From positions 2,170,001 to 2,234,000 of the forward strand of contig NC_013512.1 in the NCBI RefSeq assembly GCF_000024885.1: a stretch of DNA of 64,000 nucleotides, in the 5' to 3' direction. How positions within the stretch are numbered: position 1 is the first letter of the stretch; every line of letters starts with the position of its first letter. Under the pieces are notes generated by a model that worked only from the letters and a program-made list of their open reading frames with translations, made no database searches and was not told the DNA's origin. The position numbers were made by a program, and so were the translations under genes. Shown here one piece after another: positions 1-7,536 of the stretch. Source of the DNA: Sulfurospirillum deleyianum DSM 6946. GTDB taxonomy: Bacteria > Campylobacterota > Campylobacteria > Campylobacterales > Sulfurospirillaceae.

Positions 1-966
1 TGTGATATGCCCAGTGGCATTGTGAACGATTTAAGTCTAAGTTCGACCATTTTTAACGCCCATGAAACGATTACCATGGGAGCTTTAAAACTGTGCCTTT
101 TTCACGATGCGCTTAAAGATAGCGTTGGGAAAATCAAAGTCGCCCCTTTGGGACTTTCAAGGAACCTTTATGCGCTTCCCTCCCCGTTTTATCTCTTGCA
201 AAAAAATGAGCTAAAACTTCCTCTTCGCACGAAAAAAAACTGTAACAAAGGTACATTTGGACATGTTGCCATCGTACAAGGGAATAAAGAAGGCGCTGCA
301 CTATTAGCAGGCATGGGGGCTTTTCATTTTGGTGCCGGTTTAGTAACGCTTCTAGGTGAGCGTAAACGTAAAACACCTCCCTATCTTATCCAAGCATCCA
401 CACTACCCAAAAAGAGCAGTGTCATCGTTGCGGGGATGGGACTTGAAATGCCTTTTGACACTGTATGGCTCCGTCATCTCTTGCTTGAAAATACCCTGCC
501 TCTGGTCATTGATGCTTCATTGTGTCACCATGAACTCATGCTTGAATTACTTGCCTCAAAAAAACCACTGGTACTTACACCCCATCCCAAAGAATTTAGC
601 TCCATTTGGCACTTTACATGTAACGAAAAAGTGAGTGTTGAACAAATTCAAGCCAATCGCTTTTTCTATGCCAAAACCTTTAGTAAACGGTTTCCACATA
701 TCACGCTTCTACTCAAAGGTGCGAATACCATCATTGCGCACCAAGGAGAGCTTTATATCAACACCTATGGCACACCTGCCCTTGCTAAGGGTGGCAGTGG
801 AGATGTTTTAGCAGGAATGATTGGTGCTTTAATCGCACAAGGATATTCGCTTAAAGAAGCTACCATTCACGCCTCTCTCGCCCATGCTCTTGCCTCTAAA
901 AAACTTACATGTAATACATTTGCTTTCACCCCTATTGATATTTGTAAAGGTCTTAAATGCTTATAA
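1..966 (+). CDS. nnr: Bifunctional NAD(P)H-hydrate repair enzyme (5' partial)
   Basis: Repairs hydrated NAD(P)H (NADHX/NADPHX) in the cytosol by epimerisation followed by ADP-dependent dehydration. The reading frame is open to the first base of the window, and its first residues (CDMPSGI, then an ITMGALKLCLF stretch) match the end of the YjeF N-terminal epimerase domain. The true start therefore lies upstream, and the apparent Met at base 7 is internal. The rest is the ribokinase-like dehydratase domain, with TPHPKEF near residue 195 and the ADP-site motif GGSGDVLAGM near residue 265. It overlaps purN by 10 bases. Two copies of the TTACATGTAA palindrome lie inside it (614, 905). Confidence 0.88.
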   Translation, partial: CDMPSGIVNDLSLSSTIFNAHETITMGALKLCLFHDALKDSVGKIKVAPLGLSRNLYALPSPFYLLQKNELKLPLRTKKNCNKGTFGHVAIVQGNKEGAALLAGMGAFHFGAGLVTLLGERKRKTPPYLIQASTLPKKSSVIVAGMGLEMPFDTVWLRHLLLENTLPLVIDASLCHHELMLELLASKKPLVLTPHPKEFSSIWHFTCNEKVSVEQIQANRFFYAKTFSKRFPHITLLLKGANTIIAHQGELYINTYGTPALAKGGSGDVLAGMIGALIAQGYSLKEATIHASLAHALASKKLTCNTFAFTPIDICKGLKCL

Positions 967-1535
967 AAAAAATTGCGATTCTCTTTAGTGGAACAGGCAC
1001 TAATCTTGAAAAATTGCTTGAATTTCTCCACCAAACCTCTTTTGAATATGCAACCATTGAAGTCGCACTTGTCATCTGCAACCGCTCTGATGCACCCGGC
1101 ATTGAAAAAGCCAGACGTTTTGGTCTTGAGCCACTCATTATCGACCATACGCTCTACCCTAGCCGTGAAGCCTTCGATGAAGCTTTGGTTCACGCCATTG
1201 ACAAAAGTGGTGCAGAGTTGAGCGTTTTAGCAGGCTTTATGCGTATTTTAACACCTATTTTTACACGCCATATTAAAGCTATCAACTTACACCCTTCTTT
1301 ACTTCCACTTTTTAAGGGTAGCAATGCTATAAAAGAAAGTTTTGATTCGCCCATGAAAGTAGCTGGCATTAGCGTACACTATGTCAGTGAAGAACTCGAT
1401 GGTGGTGACATCATCGCACAACGCTGTTTTGAGAAGAGTGAAGGCATGAATTTTGAAGCCTTTGAAGATAAAATTCATGCGCTAGAGCACGAATTATTAC
1501 CCCAAACTGTAAAAAAATTACTTGATAGGAAGTGA
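957..1535 (+). CDS. purN: Phosphoribosylglycinamide formyltransferase
   Basis: Transfers a formyl group from 10-formyl-THF to GAR, the third step of purine synthesis. The protein is 192 residues, a normal PurN length. It opens with the FSGTGTNLE phosphate-binding loop and carries the catalytic signature INLHPSLLP (Asn and His), followed by the DGGDIIAQ loop that supplies the catalytic Asp. The start ATG overlaps the 3' end of nnr, and its stop overlaps the region just before thiG, so the three genes are probably co-transcribed. Confidence 0.95.
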   Translation: MLIKKIAILFSGTGTNLEKLLEFLHQTSFEYATIEVALVICNRSDAPGIEKARRFGLEPLIIDHTLYPSREAFDEALVHAIDKSGAELSVLAGFMRILTPIFTRHIKAINLHPSLLPLFKGSNAIKESFDSPMKVAGISVHYVSEELDGGDIIAQRCFEKSEGMNFEAFEDKIHALEHELLPQTVKKLLDRK

Positions 1536-1537
1536 AC

Positions 1538-2329
1538 ATGAACGATATTTTAAAAGTTGGCAATATTGAATTTGCAAGCCGTTTGATTGTAGGAAGTGGA
1601 AAATACCCTGATTTTCAAACCACAAAAGATGCCACACTGGCTAGTGGGTCTAAACTGATTACCGTAGCGGTTCGACGGGTCAACATTACTAACCCGAATG
1701 AAGAGAATTTGATGGACTACTTTAAAGGTACGGACATTAAACTCTTGCCAAATTCTGCTGGATGTACGACTGCTGAAGATGCCATCACGCTTTTTAGAAT
1801 GGTAAAAGAAGCCACAGGACTCAATTTAATTAAACTAGAAGTCATCGGTGATACCGCAAAAACACTCTACCCAGACGTGATGGAAACCCTTAAAGCATGT
1901 GAAGTTTTAGCCAAAGATGGCTTTACAATTATGACCTACAGCAATGACGACCCCATTATGGCAAAACGCCTTGAAGATGCAGGAAGTGCGGCTATTATGC
2001 CTCTTGCTTCGCCTATTGGCAGTGGACTGGGAATTCAAAACCGTTACAATGTTCTCTTCATTAAAGAAGCTGTGAACATTCCTGTCATTGTTGATGCAGG
2101 AATTGGATGTGCCAGCGATGCGGCTATTGCTATGGAAATCGGAGCAGATGGTGTATTAACCAATACAGCTATTGCCCAAGCAAAAAATCCAATTTTAATG
2201 GCAGAAGCCATGAAACATGCGGTCATTGCAGGACGTAATAGCTTTCTTGCAGGACGTATTGCAAAAAAACCTTTTGCAACAGCAAGTTCTCCTACCGAAG
2301 GACTTATTGAGTTTTCACATAAAAAATAA
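1538..2329 (+). CDS. thiG: Thiazole synthase
   Basis: Forms the thiazole phosphate ring of thiamine from DXP, dehydroglycine and ThiS-thiocarboxylate. Early motifs ([11 protein letters not shown]), the Schiff-base Lys region (LIKLEVIGD) and the phosphate-binding PVIVDAGIG and [12 protein letters not shown] segments are all present, so it is full length at 263 residues. An upstream in-frame GTG exists at 1532, but the ATG at 1538 is preferred. It has AGGAAG about 5 bases ahead and gives the usual MNDIL N-terminus. No other thi gene is in view, so it is isolated from the rest of the pathway. Confidence 0.94.
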   Translation: MNDILKVGNIEFASRLIVGSGKYPDFQTTKDATLASGSKLITVAVRRVNITNPNEENLMDYFKGTDIKLLPNSAGCTTAEDAITLFRMVKEATGLNLIKLEVIGDTAKTLYPDVMETLKACEVLAKDGFTIMTYSNDDPIMAKRLEDAGSAAIMPLASPIGSGLGIQNRYNVLFIKEAVNIPVIVDAGIGCASDAAIAMEIGADGVLTNTAIAQAKNPILMAEAMKHAVIAGRNSFLAGRIAKKPFATASSPTEGLIEFSHKK

Positions 2330-2337
2330 AGTTTTCC

Positions 2338-2366
2338 TTGACAAAAGGCTGAAATTTAGATAGTAT
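2338..2366 (+). promoter_or_regulatory. Promoter of tRNA cluster
   Basis: A perfect -35 TTGACA (2338-2343), a 17-base spacer and a TAGTAT -10 (2361-2366) point into the five-tRNA cluster. The promoter lies inside the thiG terminator hairpin, so the initiation and termination signals share the same DNA. Confidence 0.65.
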
Positions 2367-2375
2367 TTCAGCCTT
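2345..2375 (+). terminator. Hairpin after thiG
   Basis: An 11-bp perfect stem (AAGGCTGAAAT with ATTTCAGCCTT) and a 9-base loop begin 15 bases after the thiG stop. It is followed by A-rich rather than U-rich sequence, then a T-run at about 2394-2401. It also contains the spacer and -10 of the tRNA promoter. Confidence 0.6.
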
Positions 2376-2407
2376 AAAAAGACAAACTTAATAGTTTTTT
2401 TAAATGT

Positions 2408-2485
2408 CGGGGCGTAGCGCAGTCTGGTCAGCGCACCTGGTTTGGGACCAGGGGGTCGAAGGTTCGAATCCTTTCGCCCCGACCA
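2408..2485 (+). tRNA. tRNA-Pro (TGG)
   Basis: The acceptor stem CGGGGCG pairs with CGCCCCG. The anticodon loop is TTTGGGA with anticodon TGG, the T-loop GGTTCGAATC is present, and CCA is encoded. First of five tandem tRNAs. Confidence 0.95.
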
Positions 2486-2517
2486 TTTTCCAAAAAATTT
2501 AATAATGTTATTATTAT

Positions 2518-2595
2518 GGTGAGTGTAGCTCAGTCGGTTAGAGCATCAGGTTGTGGTTCTGAGGGTCGTGGGTTCGATCCCCATCACTCACCCCA
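2518..2595 (+). tRNA. tRNA-His (GTG)
   Basis: The acceptor stem GTGAGTG pairs with CACTCAC. An extra 5' G at 2518 faces C73, the hallmark of tRNA-His (G-1). The anticodon loop TTGTGGT gives GTG, and CCA is encoded. Confidence 0.94.
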
Positions 2596-2616
2596 TTGTT
2601 TTTTGGAGCGGTTTAT

Positions 2617-2693
2617 GCGCTCGTAGCTCAATTGGATAGAGCAACGGACTTCGGATCCGTAGGTTGTAGGTTCGACTCCTGTCGAGCGCACCA
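2617..2693 (+). tRNA. tRNA-Arg (TCG)
   Basis: The acceptor stem GCGCTCG pairs with CGAGCGC. The anticodon loop CTTCGGA gives TCG, with a standard T-arm and encoded CCA. Confidence 0.94.
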
Positions 2694-2709
2694 CCCAAAC
2701 CGAGAAGAT

Positions 2710-2786
<77 letters not shown>

Positions 2787-2833
2787 CCTTTTAAGACGGA
2801 GCTTCAGCTTCGTAAAATTTGCTACTGTTATGT

Positions 2834-2918
2834 GCGGATATGGTGAAATTGGTAGACACGCCAGACTTAGGATCTGGTGCCGAGAGGCGTGGGAGTTCGA
2901 GTCTCTTTATCCGCACCA
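2834..2918 (+). tRNA. tRNA-Leu (TAG)
   Basis: The 85-base class II tRNA has acceptor GCGGATA pairing with TATCCGC, anticodon loop CTTAGGA (TAG), a variable arm GCCGAGAGGCG, and encoded CCA. It is the last of the cluster. The DNA beyond it holds remnants of an integrated element, so its 3' end is the likely attachment site. Confidence 0.95.
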
Positions 2919-2981
2919 TCCCTATTTTAGGGACTTCAAAACAAAAAATTAGAAAAATATTTTTCTTCAAAAATCTCAAAA

Positions 2982-3002
2982 GTACACATTAGGGTACACA
3001 TT
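2982..3002. repeat. Paired GTACACATT direct repeats
   Basis: GTACACATT occurs at 2982-2990 and 2994-3002, a 12-base period, about 65 bases past tRNA-Leu. This spacing and position resemble arm-type integrase sites at an att end, but function is inferred. Confidence 0.45.
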
Positions 3003-3073
3003 TTTCTTTTTCACTCTTCATATATTATTTTGATAAAATACTAACTGACCAACCGATTAGAAATCTTGATAGC

Positions 3074-3445
3074 ATGGACAATAATTATTCATTAACAAAT
3101 TATTCTTCAAAAAATTTAACGATGTATCCATCTGATACAGTTCAAGAAGAGGTACTTCCACCTATTGATGAAAAACAAATCAATCGTTATTTCGCTCAAT
3201 TGGAATTAGTTTTAACTAAATATTGGACTCTTGAAAAACAATTGGACTCTGCTCGCCTTAATGAAGAAAGAAAAACATTCCAGCTCGCTTGTGAAAAACA
3301 AAAAATTTTACAACTACAGCAAGATGCTTTAAACTATATCAATAGTTCAGGTTTATGTTTATGGAAAAACTTGAAAAACAATCAAATCTTTTTTAAATCA
3401 AATGCACAAAGCAAACCCATATCTGCCAGATCCATCGTATCATAG
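3074..3445 (+). CDS. Hypothetical protein, helical, in tRNA-Leu island
   Basis: A 123-residue ORF with no family I recognise. The middle (about residues 35-90) is rich in Glu, Gln, Lys and Leu and would form helices or a short coiled coil; the C-terminus is basic and low in hydrophobics. No clear Shine-Dalgarno precedes the ATG, and nothing downstream is co-oriented. It sits between tRNA-Leu and the island ATPase, convergent with it. It could be a real cargo gene, a fragment, or a chance ORF. Confidence 0.35.
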   Translation: MDNNYSLTNYSSKNLTMYPSDTVQEEVLPPIDEKQINRYFAQLELVLTKYWTLEKQLDSARLNEERKTFQLACEKQKILQLQQDALNYINSSGLCLWKNLKNNQIFFKSNAQSKPISARSIVS

Positions 3446-3520
3446 TTGTGTTCCAAAGTGGTTTGATTAGATGTTATAATCGTTTTCAAATCTTCTTTTG
3501 CAACCTCCTTTTTTGCAAAA

Positions 3521-4762
3521 CTAATACAAAAATCCAAATAACCATAGTGGGATTTTATGCCCAATGCCTATTTCTAAATCATCACTCACAACGTAAGAAT
3601 CAGGAACGTCTTTAATTTGACTAAAACCCTTCTTTTTACCACCCACTTCAAATGTATATTTATCCTCACAGTAAAAATCTCCACTTTTACCAGCAAAAAT
3701 ACCATCATCACTAAGACTTTGTTTGATTTTATAGTAATTATCCATTTGATTTACAAAGAAAGTTTCTCTCAAGTTACCAATATCAGGCTCTTTCGTGTAC
3801 ATTAAATTGGGATTGGCTAGATAAATCTTTTCTGGCTTATCGATAGACTTCATGGCTAAAGCATTTCGCATCAAAAGCTTAATAAGCCCTGCATCATCCA
3901 ACTTTGAGAGATACTCTTTTAACGTCCTATCATCGGTGATATCAGCTGCTTTTTTCATATCGCTCATATTGGGTTCAAACGGTACGCTTTTGATAATAAT
4001 AGAGAGTAAGGTTTTGATTTTTTTAATACTGGTACCATTGAGTTTTGGATAGACATAGAGTAAATCACTTTCAATAGAGACATTGATATTCTGTTGAAGG
4101 GTTTGTAAGAAAAGTGTTATATTGGGCATTGATAAATAGTAAGGATAATAACCGTATTTGAGATAATTTTTAAACAAAGGGATAATCTTATGCTCTTTTT
4201 GTTCAATCTTTTTTTTAATCTCTGTTGCTAACTCTACATGCTTTTCTAAAATATCGTATAAACCATATGGACTAAATTTAAACCCATAGTGCAATTCTAA
4301 AAATTCTCGAAAGCTCATACCCACCATTGTATAGACGATAGCTCGTCTGCTCAGATCATGGCTACCCTGATTGATTTGTAAAGCCGAACTGCCTGTAGCA
4401 ATCACTTTAAGGTCACCAAAGCGATCATAAATATTTTTAAGTTCAGCTGACCAAGAGTTGTATTTGTGAATCTCATCAAAACACAACAGCTTTCCACCAT
4501 TAAGAACAAACTCTTCTGCAATCTCTGTCATGCTAAATTGGGCGGTGTTTTGAATATCATCGAGGTTAACATACAAAGCTTCGTGCTCTTTGTAATGCAA
4601 GCTCATATATTGTGCAATAGTGGTTGTTTTACCAATACCTCTTGCTCCAACAATAATAGAAAGCCTATGTTCTAAAGATTGTATTGTTAAAAAATAACGC
4701 TTATATACTTGGTTATTGAGTGCTATAAATTCACGACTTTTAATAAAGAGTTCTTCTAACAT
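3521..4762 (-). CDS. AAA-type ATPase, DUF4143 family
   Basis: The 413-residue protein has a Walker A GARGIGKTTT near residue 38 and a Walker B LLCFDEIHKY near residue 92. A GSSALQ sensor-like motif follows near residue 123. The C-terminal DUF4143-type region ends in the family-typical IPLWLFGFLY. These ATPases are common, often mobile, and of unknown function; no partner gene is adjacent. The length fits an intact protein. It lies between tRNA-Leu and an integrase remnant, so it is probably cargo of a decayed element. It has its own promoter (4789-4817). No iterated palindrome occurs between 915 and 7421, which fits foreign DNA for the island part of that stretch. Confidence 0.8.
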   Translation of the reverse strand: MLEELFIKSREFIALNNQVYKRYFLTIQSLEHRLSIIVGARGIGKTTTIAQYMSLHYKEHEALYVNLDDIQNTAQFSMTEIAEEFVLNGGKLLCFDEIHKYNSWSAELKNIYDRFGDLKVIATGSSALQINQGSHDLSRRAIVYTMVGMSFREFLELHYGFKFSPYGLYDILEKHVELATEIKKKIEQKEHKIIPLFKNYLKYGYYPYYLSMPNITLFLQTLQQNINVSIESDLLYVYPKLNGTSIKKIKTLLSIIIKSVPFEPNMSDMKKAADITDDRTLKEYLSKLDDAGLIKLLMRNALAMKSIDKPEKIYLANPNLMYTKEPDIGNLRETFFVNQMDNYYKIKQSLSDDGIFAGKSGDFYCEDKYTFEVGGKKKGFSQIKDVPDSYVVSDDLEIGIGHKIPLWLFGFLY

Positions 4763-4788
4763 AGTTTATCCTAATGTTTTATAAAACA

Positions 4789-4817
4789 ATTATACATCAA
4801 TTTTATATGTAATACAA
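4789..4817 (-). promoter_or_regulatory. Promoter of the DUF4143 ATPase
   Basis: Read on the minus strand, TTGTAT (4817-4812), a 17-base spacer and a perfect TATAAT (4794-4789) lie just upstream of the ATPase start at 4762. Confidence 0.55.
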
Positions 4818-4907
4818 TACATATAAATAACTTCTCTTATCGTGCTAAAGCATATGTATTCAATTTTTGAGAAATATTTTTATTATCAAATATTAATAAT
4901 ACTTGTT

Positions 4908-5042
4908 TTATTTTCGTACTCTACTAAAAAAGTCTTCCAATGATTCTGCTGCAACTTCTTGACGAACTTTTGAATATCGTTTTGTCACACTGATAGACGT
5001 ATGTCCTAAAACAGATGTCAGACGAAGTGCAAAAACAGACAT
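4908..5042 (-). pseudogene. Tyrosine recombinase/integrase, C-terminal remnant
   Basis: The interval 4763-5120 has no intact gene. This frame gives 44 residues containing SVLGHTSISVTKRYSKV, the classic end of a phage-type tyrosine integrase. It includes the second catalytic His (LGHT) and the nucleophilic Tyr (RYSK). The N-terminal and Arg-His parts are missing; an in-frame stop occurs just upstream of the ATG-like codon at 5042. It is not a functional recombinase. With the tRNA-Leu attachment context it marks the distal end of a decayed integrated element. Confidence 0.75.
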
Positions 5043-5120
5043 ATATTTTCAAAGAGCTATTTGAATTTTAAGCTTTTTAGCAAATTTTATATGATGAAAA
5101 TTGCTCTTCGCCTGATAGCT

Positions 5121-5819
5121 TTAACGTATGACCTCTTTTTTATAGCGCTCTATCTCCTCTTTTTCCCCGATAACAACCAAAATATCTCCCGCATCTAGCT
5201 TGTGATTGTGCCCTTCTGTGATAAAGATAAACTGTTTTTGAAGCTCTTTATCGTGAATGCCAACGAGTAAAAGATTGTAATGCTCTATCGGGTAGATGTC
5301 GTTTATCATAAGACCATTGAGAGGGGAGTGTTCATGAATCGTCAGTTGTTCTATGTTAATGTTATGATATCCAAATACGGTTGCATCAATAATGCTCATC
5401 ACTTCAGGTTGGGTAATGAGTTTATAAATCTTTTTCCCACTGATTTGGTAGGGGTCTAAAATCGTACTCGCTCCTGCAATTTCAAGTTTGTGAATAGCAT
5501 CTTTGGTATGCGTCATCGCAACAATATGCAATTTAGGGTCTAAAGAACGAGCAGAGAGGGTTAAAAAGACATTTTTAGCATCATCTTCAAAGAGGGTAAA
5601 AATAAACGAGACGTGCGTTCCAATGCCTAATTTTTGAAGGACTTCATCATCGGTGTAATCAACGATCATTAACTCAAATCCAAGCGCATGTGCTTTTTCA
5701 AGTAATGAAAAATCATTATCCACAAGCATAAATGCATGATTTTTACCTTGAAGTTGTCTGGCTATTTCGATGCTTGAGTGTGTAAAGCCAAAAAGAAGAA
5801 TGGTTGTAGGTGTGCTCAT
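5121..5819 (-). CDS. RCK/TrkA-type K+ regulatory protein
   Basis: A 232-residue soluble protein. It has a TrkA-N Rossmann domain (TILLFGFTHSS near residue 6, the acidic VDND at the end of strand 2, and a second switch near the FEDDAKN segment). A TrkA-C domain follows (about 150-225). The glycine loop reads GFTHSS rather than GxGxxG, so nucleotide binding may be altered. It starts with an ATGA overlap at the end of the K+ channel gene, which suggests that the two proteins form one potassium conductance complex. It resembles the RCK part of the channel itself and may have arisen by duplication. Confidence 0.85.
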   Translation of the reverse strand: MSTPTTILLFGFTHSSIEIARQLQGKNHAFMLVDNDFSLLEKAHALGFELMIVDYTDDEVLQKLGIGTHVSFIFTLFEDDAKNVFLTLSARSLDPKLHIVAMTHTKDAIHKLEIAGASTILDPYQISGKKIYKLITQPEVMSIIDATVFGYHNINIEQLTIHEHSPLNGLMINDIYPIEHYNLLLVGIHDKELQKQFIFITEGHNHKLDAGDILVVIGEKEEIERYKKEVIR

Positions 5820-7411
5820 AGTGAAGACCTTTGGTCGCTAAGTTTACGCAGATGCGCAATAAAATGTTTTTTACCCATCACAATGAGATTGTCTCCACTG
5901 TGGATTTTAAATTCTAAGGGAGGGTTAAAATAAAATGTTTTATCTTCAATCGGGTAAGACGTCAGCTCTTCTATAGGCTCTTTTTCTTTACGTGCCACAC
6001 CAAAGAGTAAGAGGTGTTTTTCGTGAAGTTTTATATCGGCAAGGGTTTTATGTAAAAAAATGGAGTGCGGATGAATGGTGATGGATTCACACAATACACC
6101 GATATTTTCGGTGAGCATTTCATCGAGTGCGGCATAAGAAATAGGCTGGTCAATGTATTCTCTTCCCATAAGCCCTATGGTTTCATCGACACTAAAGGCA
6201 AAGTTGGCACCTGCTAAAAGGTATTTCTTTTTGTTTTGCTTTTTGACCACACGGGCGATAATTTCGATGTTAGGACTTAAACTACGAGCAGTTAGGGTAA
6301 TAAAGACGTTCATTTCATCGCTGTTGGTGACACAAATGATTTTAGAAACGTGTGAACTTGTACCCAGTTTGATGAGGAGTTTACTCTTAGATGCATCGCC
6401 TACGATACCTAGGTAATTGCGTTGGAGGGCTAGTTTGATTTTTTCTGGGTCTGTATCAATAATCACAACAGGATACCCATCGTCGTGAAGCATCTTGGCA
6501 ACCACTTCACCAACTCTTCCGTACCCACAAATCAAGATGTAATCTTCCAGTTTTTCAATGTCAGTAAAGATACGGTCGTCTTTGAGTTCGGCGATTTTGG
6601 TTTGAAACGAGGAGACGATAATGGACGTCAAAAAGGCTAAGGTTGCAATCCCTAAAATAATCAAAATCATTGAAACCGCCATACCCTCATGCGTTACAGG
6701 AACAATGTCACCATAACCGACCGTCCCCATCGTGACAATCGCCCAATAAACCGCATCGTAGAGTGTGTTTATTTTAGGGTTTTGATGGGTTTCAAAAATA
6801 TAAATAGCCGAACTACCTGCAAAAATGATAAAACTGGCAAAGGTTGCGAGGGTGAAAAGCTCAAATTTTTTCTCTGAGATAATCGCCGCAAAGGTTTTCA
6901 TACTTTTGGCATAGCAAAAAAGTTTAAAGATACGAAAGAGAAGAAAAATACGCAAAAAGCGCAAAGGACGATAGCTTGGAATAATCGCTAAAAGGTCTAT
7001 AATGGCAAGTGGAGAGATAATATATTCCACTTTTTTACGCACGACTTTTCCCACTGCTTTGAGGAGTGAAAAGTGCGTGTGGTTCTCTAGGCTTTGCTGA
7101 TAATAGTCTAAAATAATTTTATGGCTATCACTGTAAATCCAAAACCTTGCAAGATACTCAATAATAAAAACAACCAAAGAAAACTGAATAAACCCATCTA
7201 AATAAGGGTTCCCTTCAGGATGTTTGACCTCATAAAGTAGAAAAAGCACACTGCCAACAACCAAAAAAACCATAAAAAGGTCAAAGTAAAATTTCCATTT
7301 TGAATTAGGATGCTCAAGGACTTTACGAGCAAACTCTTTGAGGCGATAGTAGCGCTTTGAACTATCCATAAAATAGGCAAGCTGTATGATCCGTGTTGCA
7401 AAATAGTTCAC
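5816..7411 (-). CDS. Potassium channel with RCK domains
   Basis: A 531-residue inner-membrane K+ channel. Several N-terminal TM segments (about residues 40-210), including an Arg-rich helix near the RFLRIFLLFRIFK segment, suggest a voltage-sensor-like six-TM channel. The selectivity filter TVGYGD is at residues 230-235. After the last TM come a TrkA-N domain (ILICGYGRVGEVVAKML, a perfect GxGxxG) and a TrkA-C domain. The downstream RCK gene overlaps by four bases. The upstream region carries one TTACATGTAA at 7422. Confidence 0.92.
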   Translation of the reverse strand: MNYFATRIIQLAYFMDSSKRYYRLKEFARKVLEHPNSKWKFYFDLFMVFLVVGSVLFLLYEVKHPEGNPYLDGFIQFSLVVFIIEYLARFWIYSDSHKIILDYYQQSLENHTHFSLLKAVGKVVRKKVEYIISPLAIIDLLAIIPSYRPLRFLRIFLLFRIFKLFCYAKSMKTFAAIISEKKFELFTLATFASFIIFAGSSAIYIFETHQNPKINTLYDAVYWAIVTMGTVGYGDIVPVTHEGMAVSMILIILGIATLAFLTSIIVSSFQTKIAELKDDRIFTDIEKLEDYILICGYGRVGEVVAKMLHDDGYPVVIIDTDPEKIKLALQRNYLGIVGDASKSKLLIKLGTSSHVSKIICVTNSDEMNVFITLTARSLSPNIEIIARVVKKQNKKKYLLAGANFAFSVDETIGLMGREYIDQPISYAALDEMLTENIGVLCESITIHPHSIFLHKTLADIKLHEKHLLLFGVARKEKEPIEELTSYPIEDKTFYFNPPLEFKIHSGDNLIVMGKKHFIAHLRKLSDQRSSL

Positions 7412-7513
7412 ATAAACCTCTTTACATGTAACGATATTTTTTCAGTGAGAATATTGAAGCCTTTTCAGGAATTTAAACATCATTATATGCCTAATTATAG
7501 CCTATCATGAATA

Positions 7514-7535
7514 ACAAGGGGAAATTTCCCCTTGT
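7514..7535. terminator. Perfect palindrome past the NosL operon
   Basis: An 11-bp inverted repeat with no spacer (arms ACAAGGGGAAA and TTTCCCCTTGT) lies directly after the stop of the two-domain NosL gene. It lacks a downstream U-run on the minus strand, so terminator function is likely but not certain. Confidence 0.5.
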
Positions 7536-7536
7536 C

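Noticed and set aside
2791-2979. 62-codon minus-strand ORF across tRNA-Leu
   Set aside because: It is the antisense of the tRNA gene (motif RIKRLELPRLSAPDPKSG, a known false ORF type). The tRNA fold is clear, so no protein is called.
3382-3564. 60-codon minus-strand ORF overlapping the ATPase end
   Set aside because: The ATPase ends in the conserved IPLWLFGFLY, so its stop is real and this ORF overlaps it in another frame. No ribosome site or known motif; it also overlaps the opposite small ORF.
2934-5120. Functional phage or integrative element
   Set aside because: Only a 44-residue integrase scrap remains, without the catalytic Arg, His or Lys; not called as an active mobile element.
7514-7535. 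Operator for the NosL operon
   Set aside because: It lies after the last gene, not before the first; a terminator-like role is more likely.
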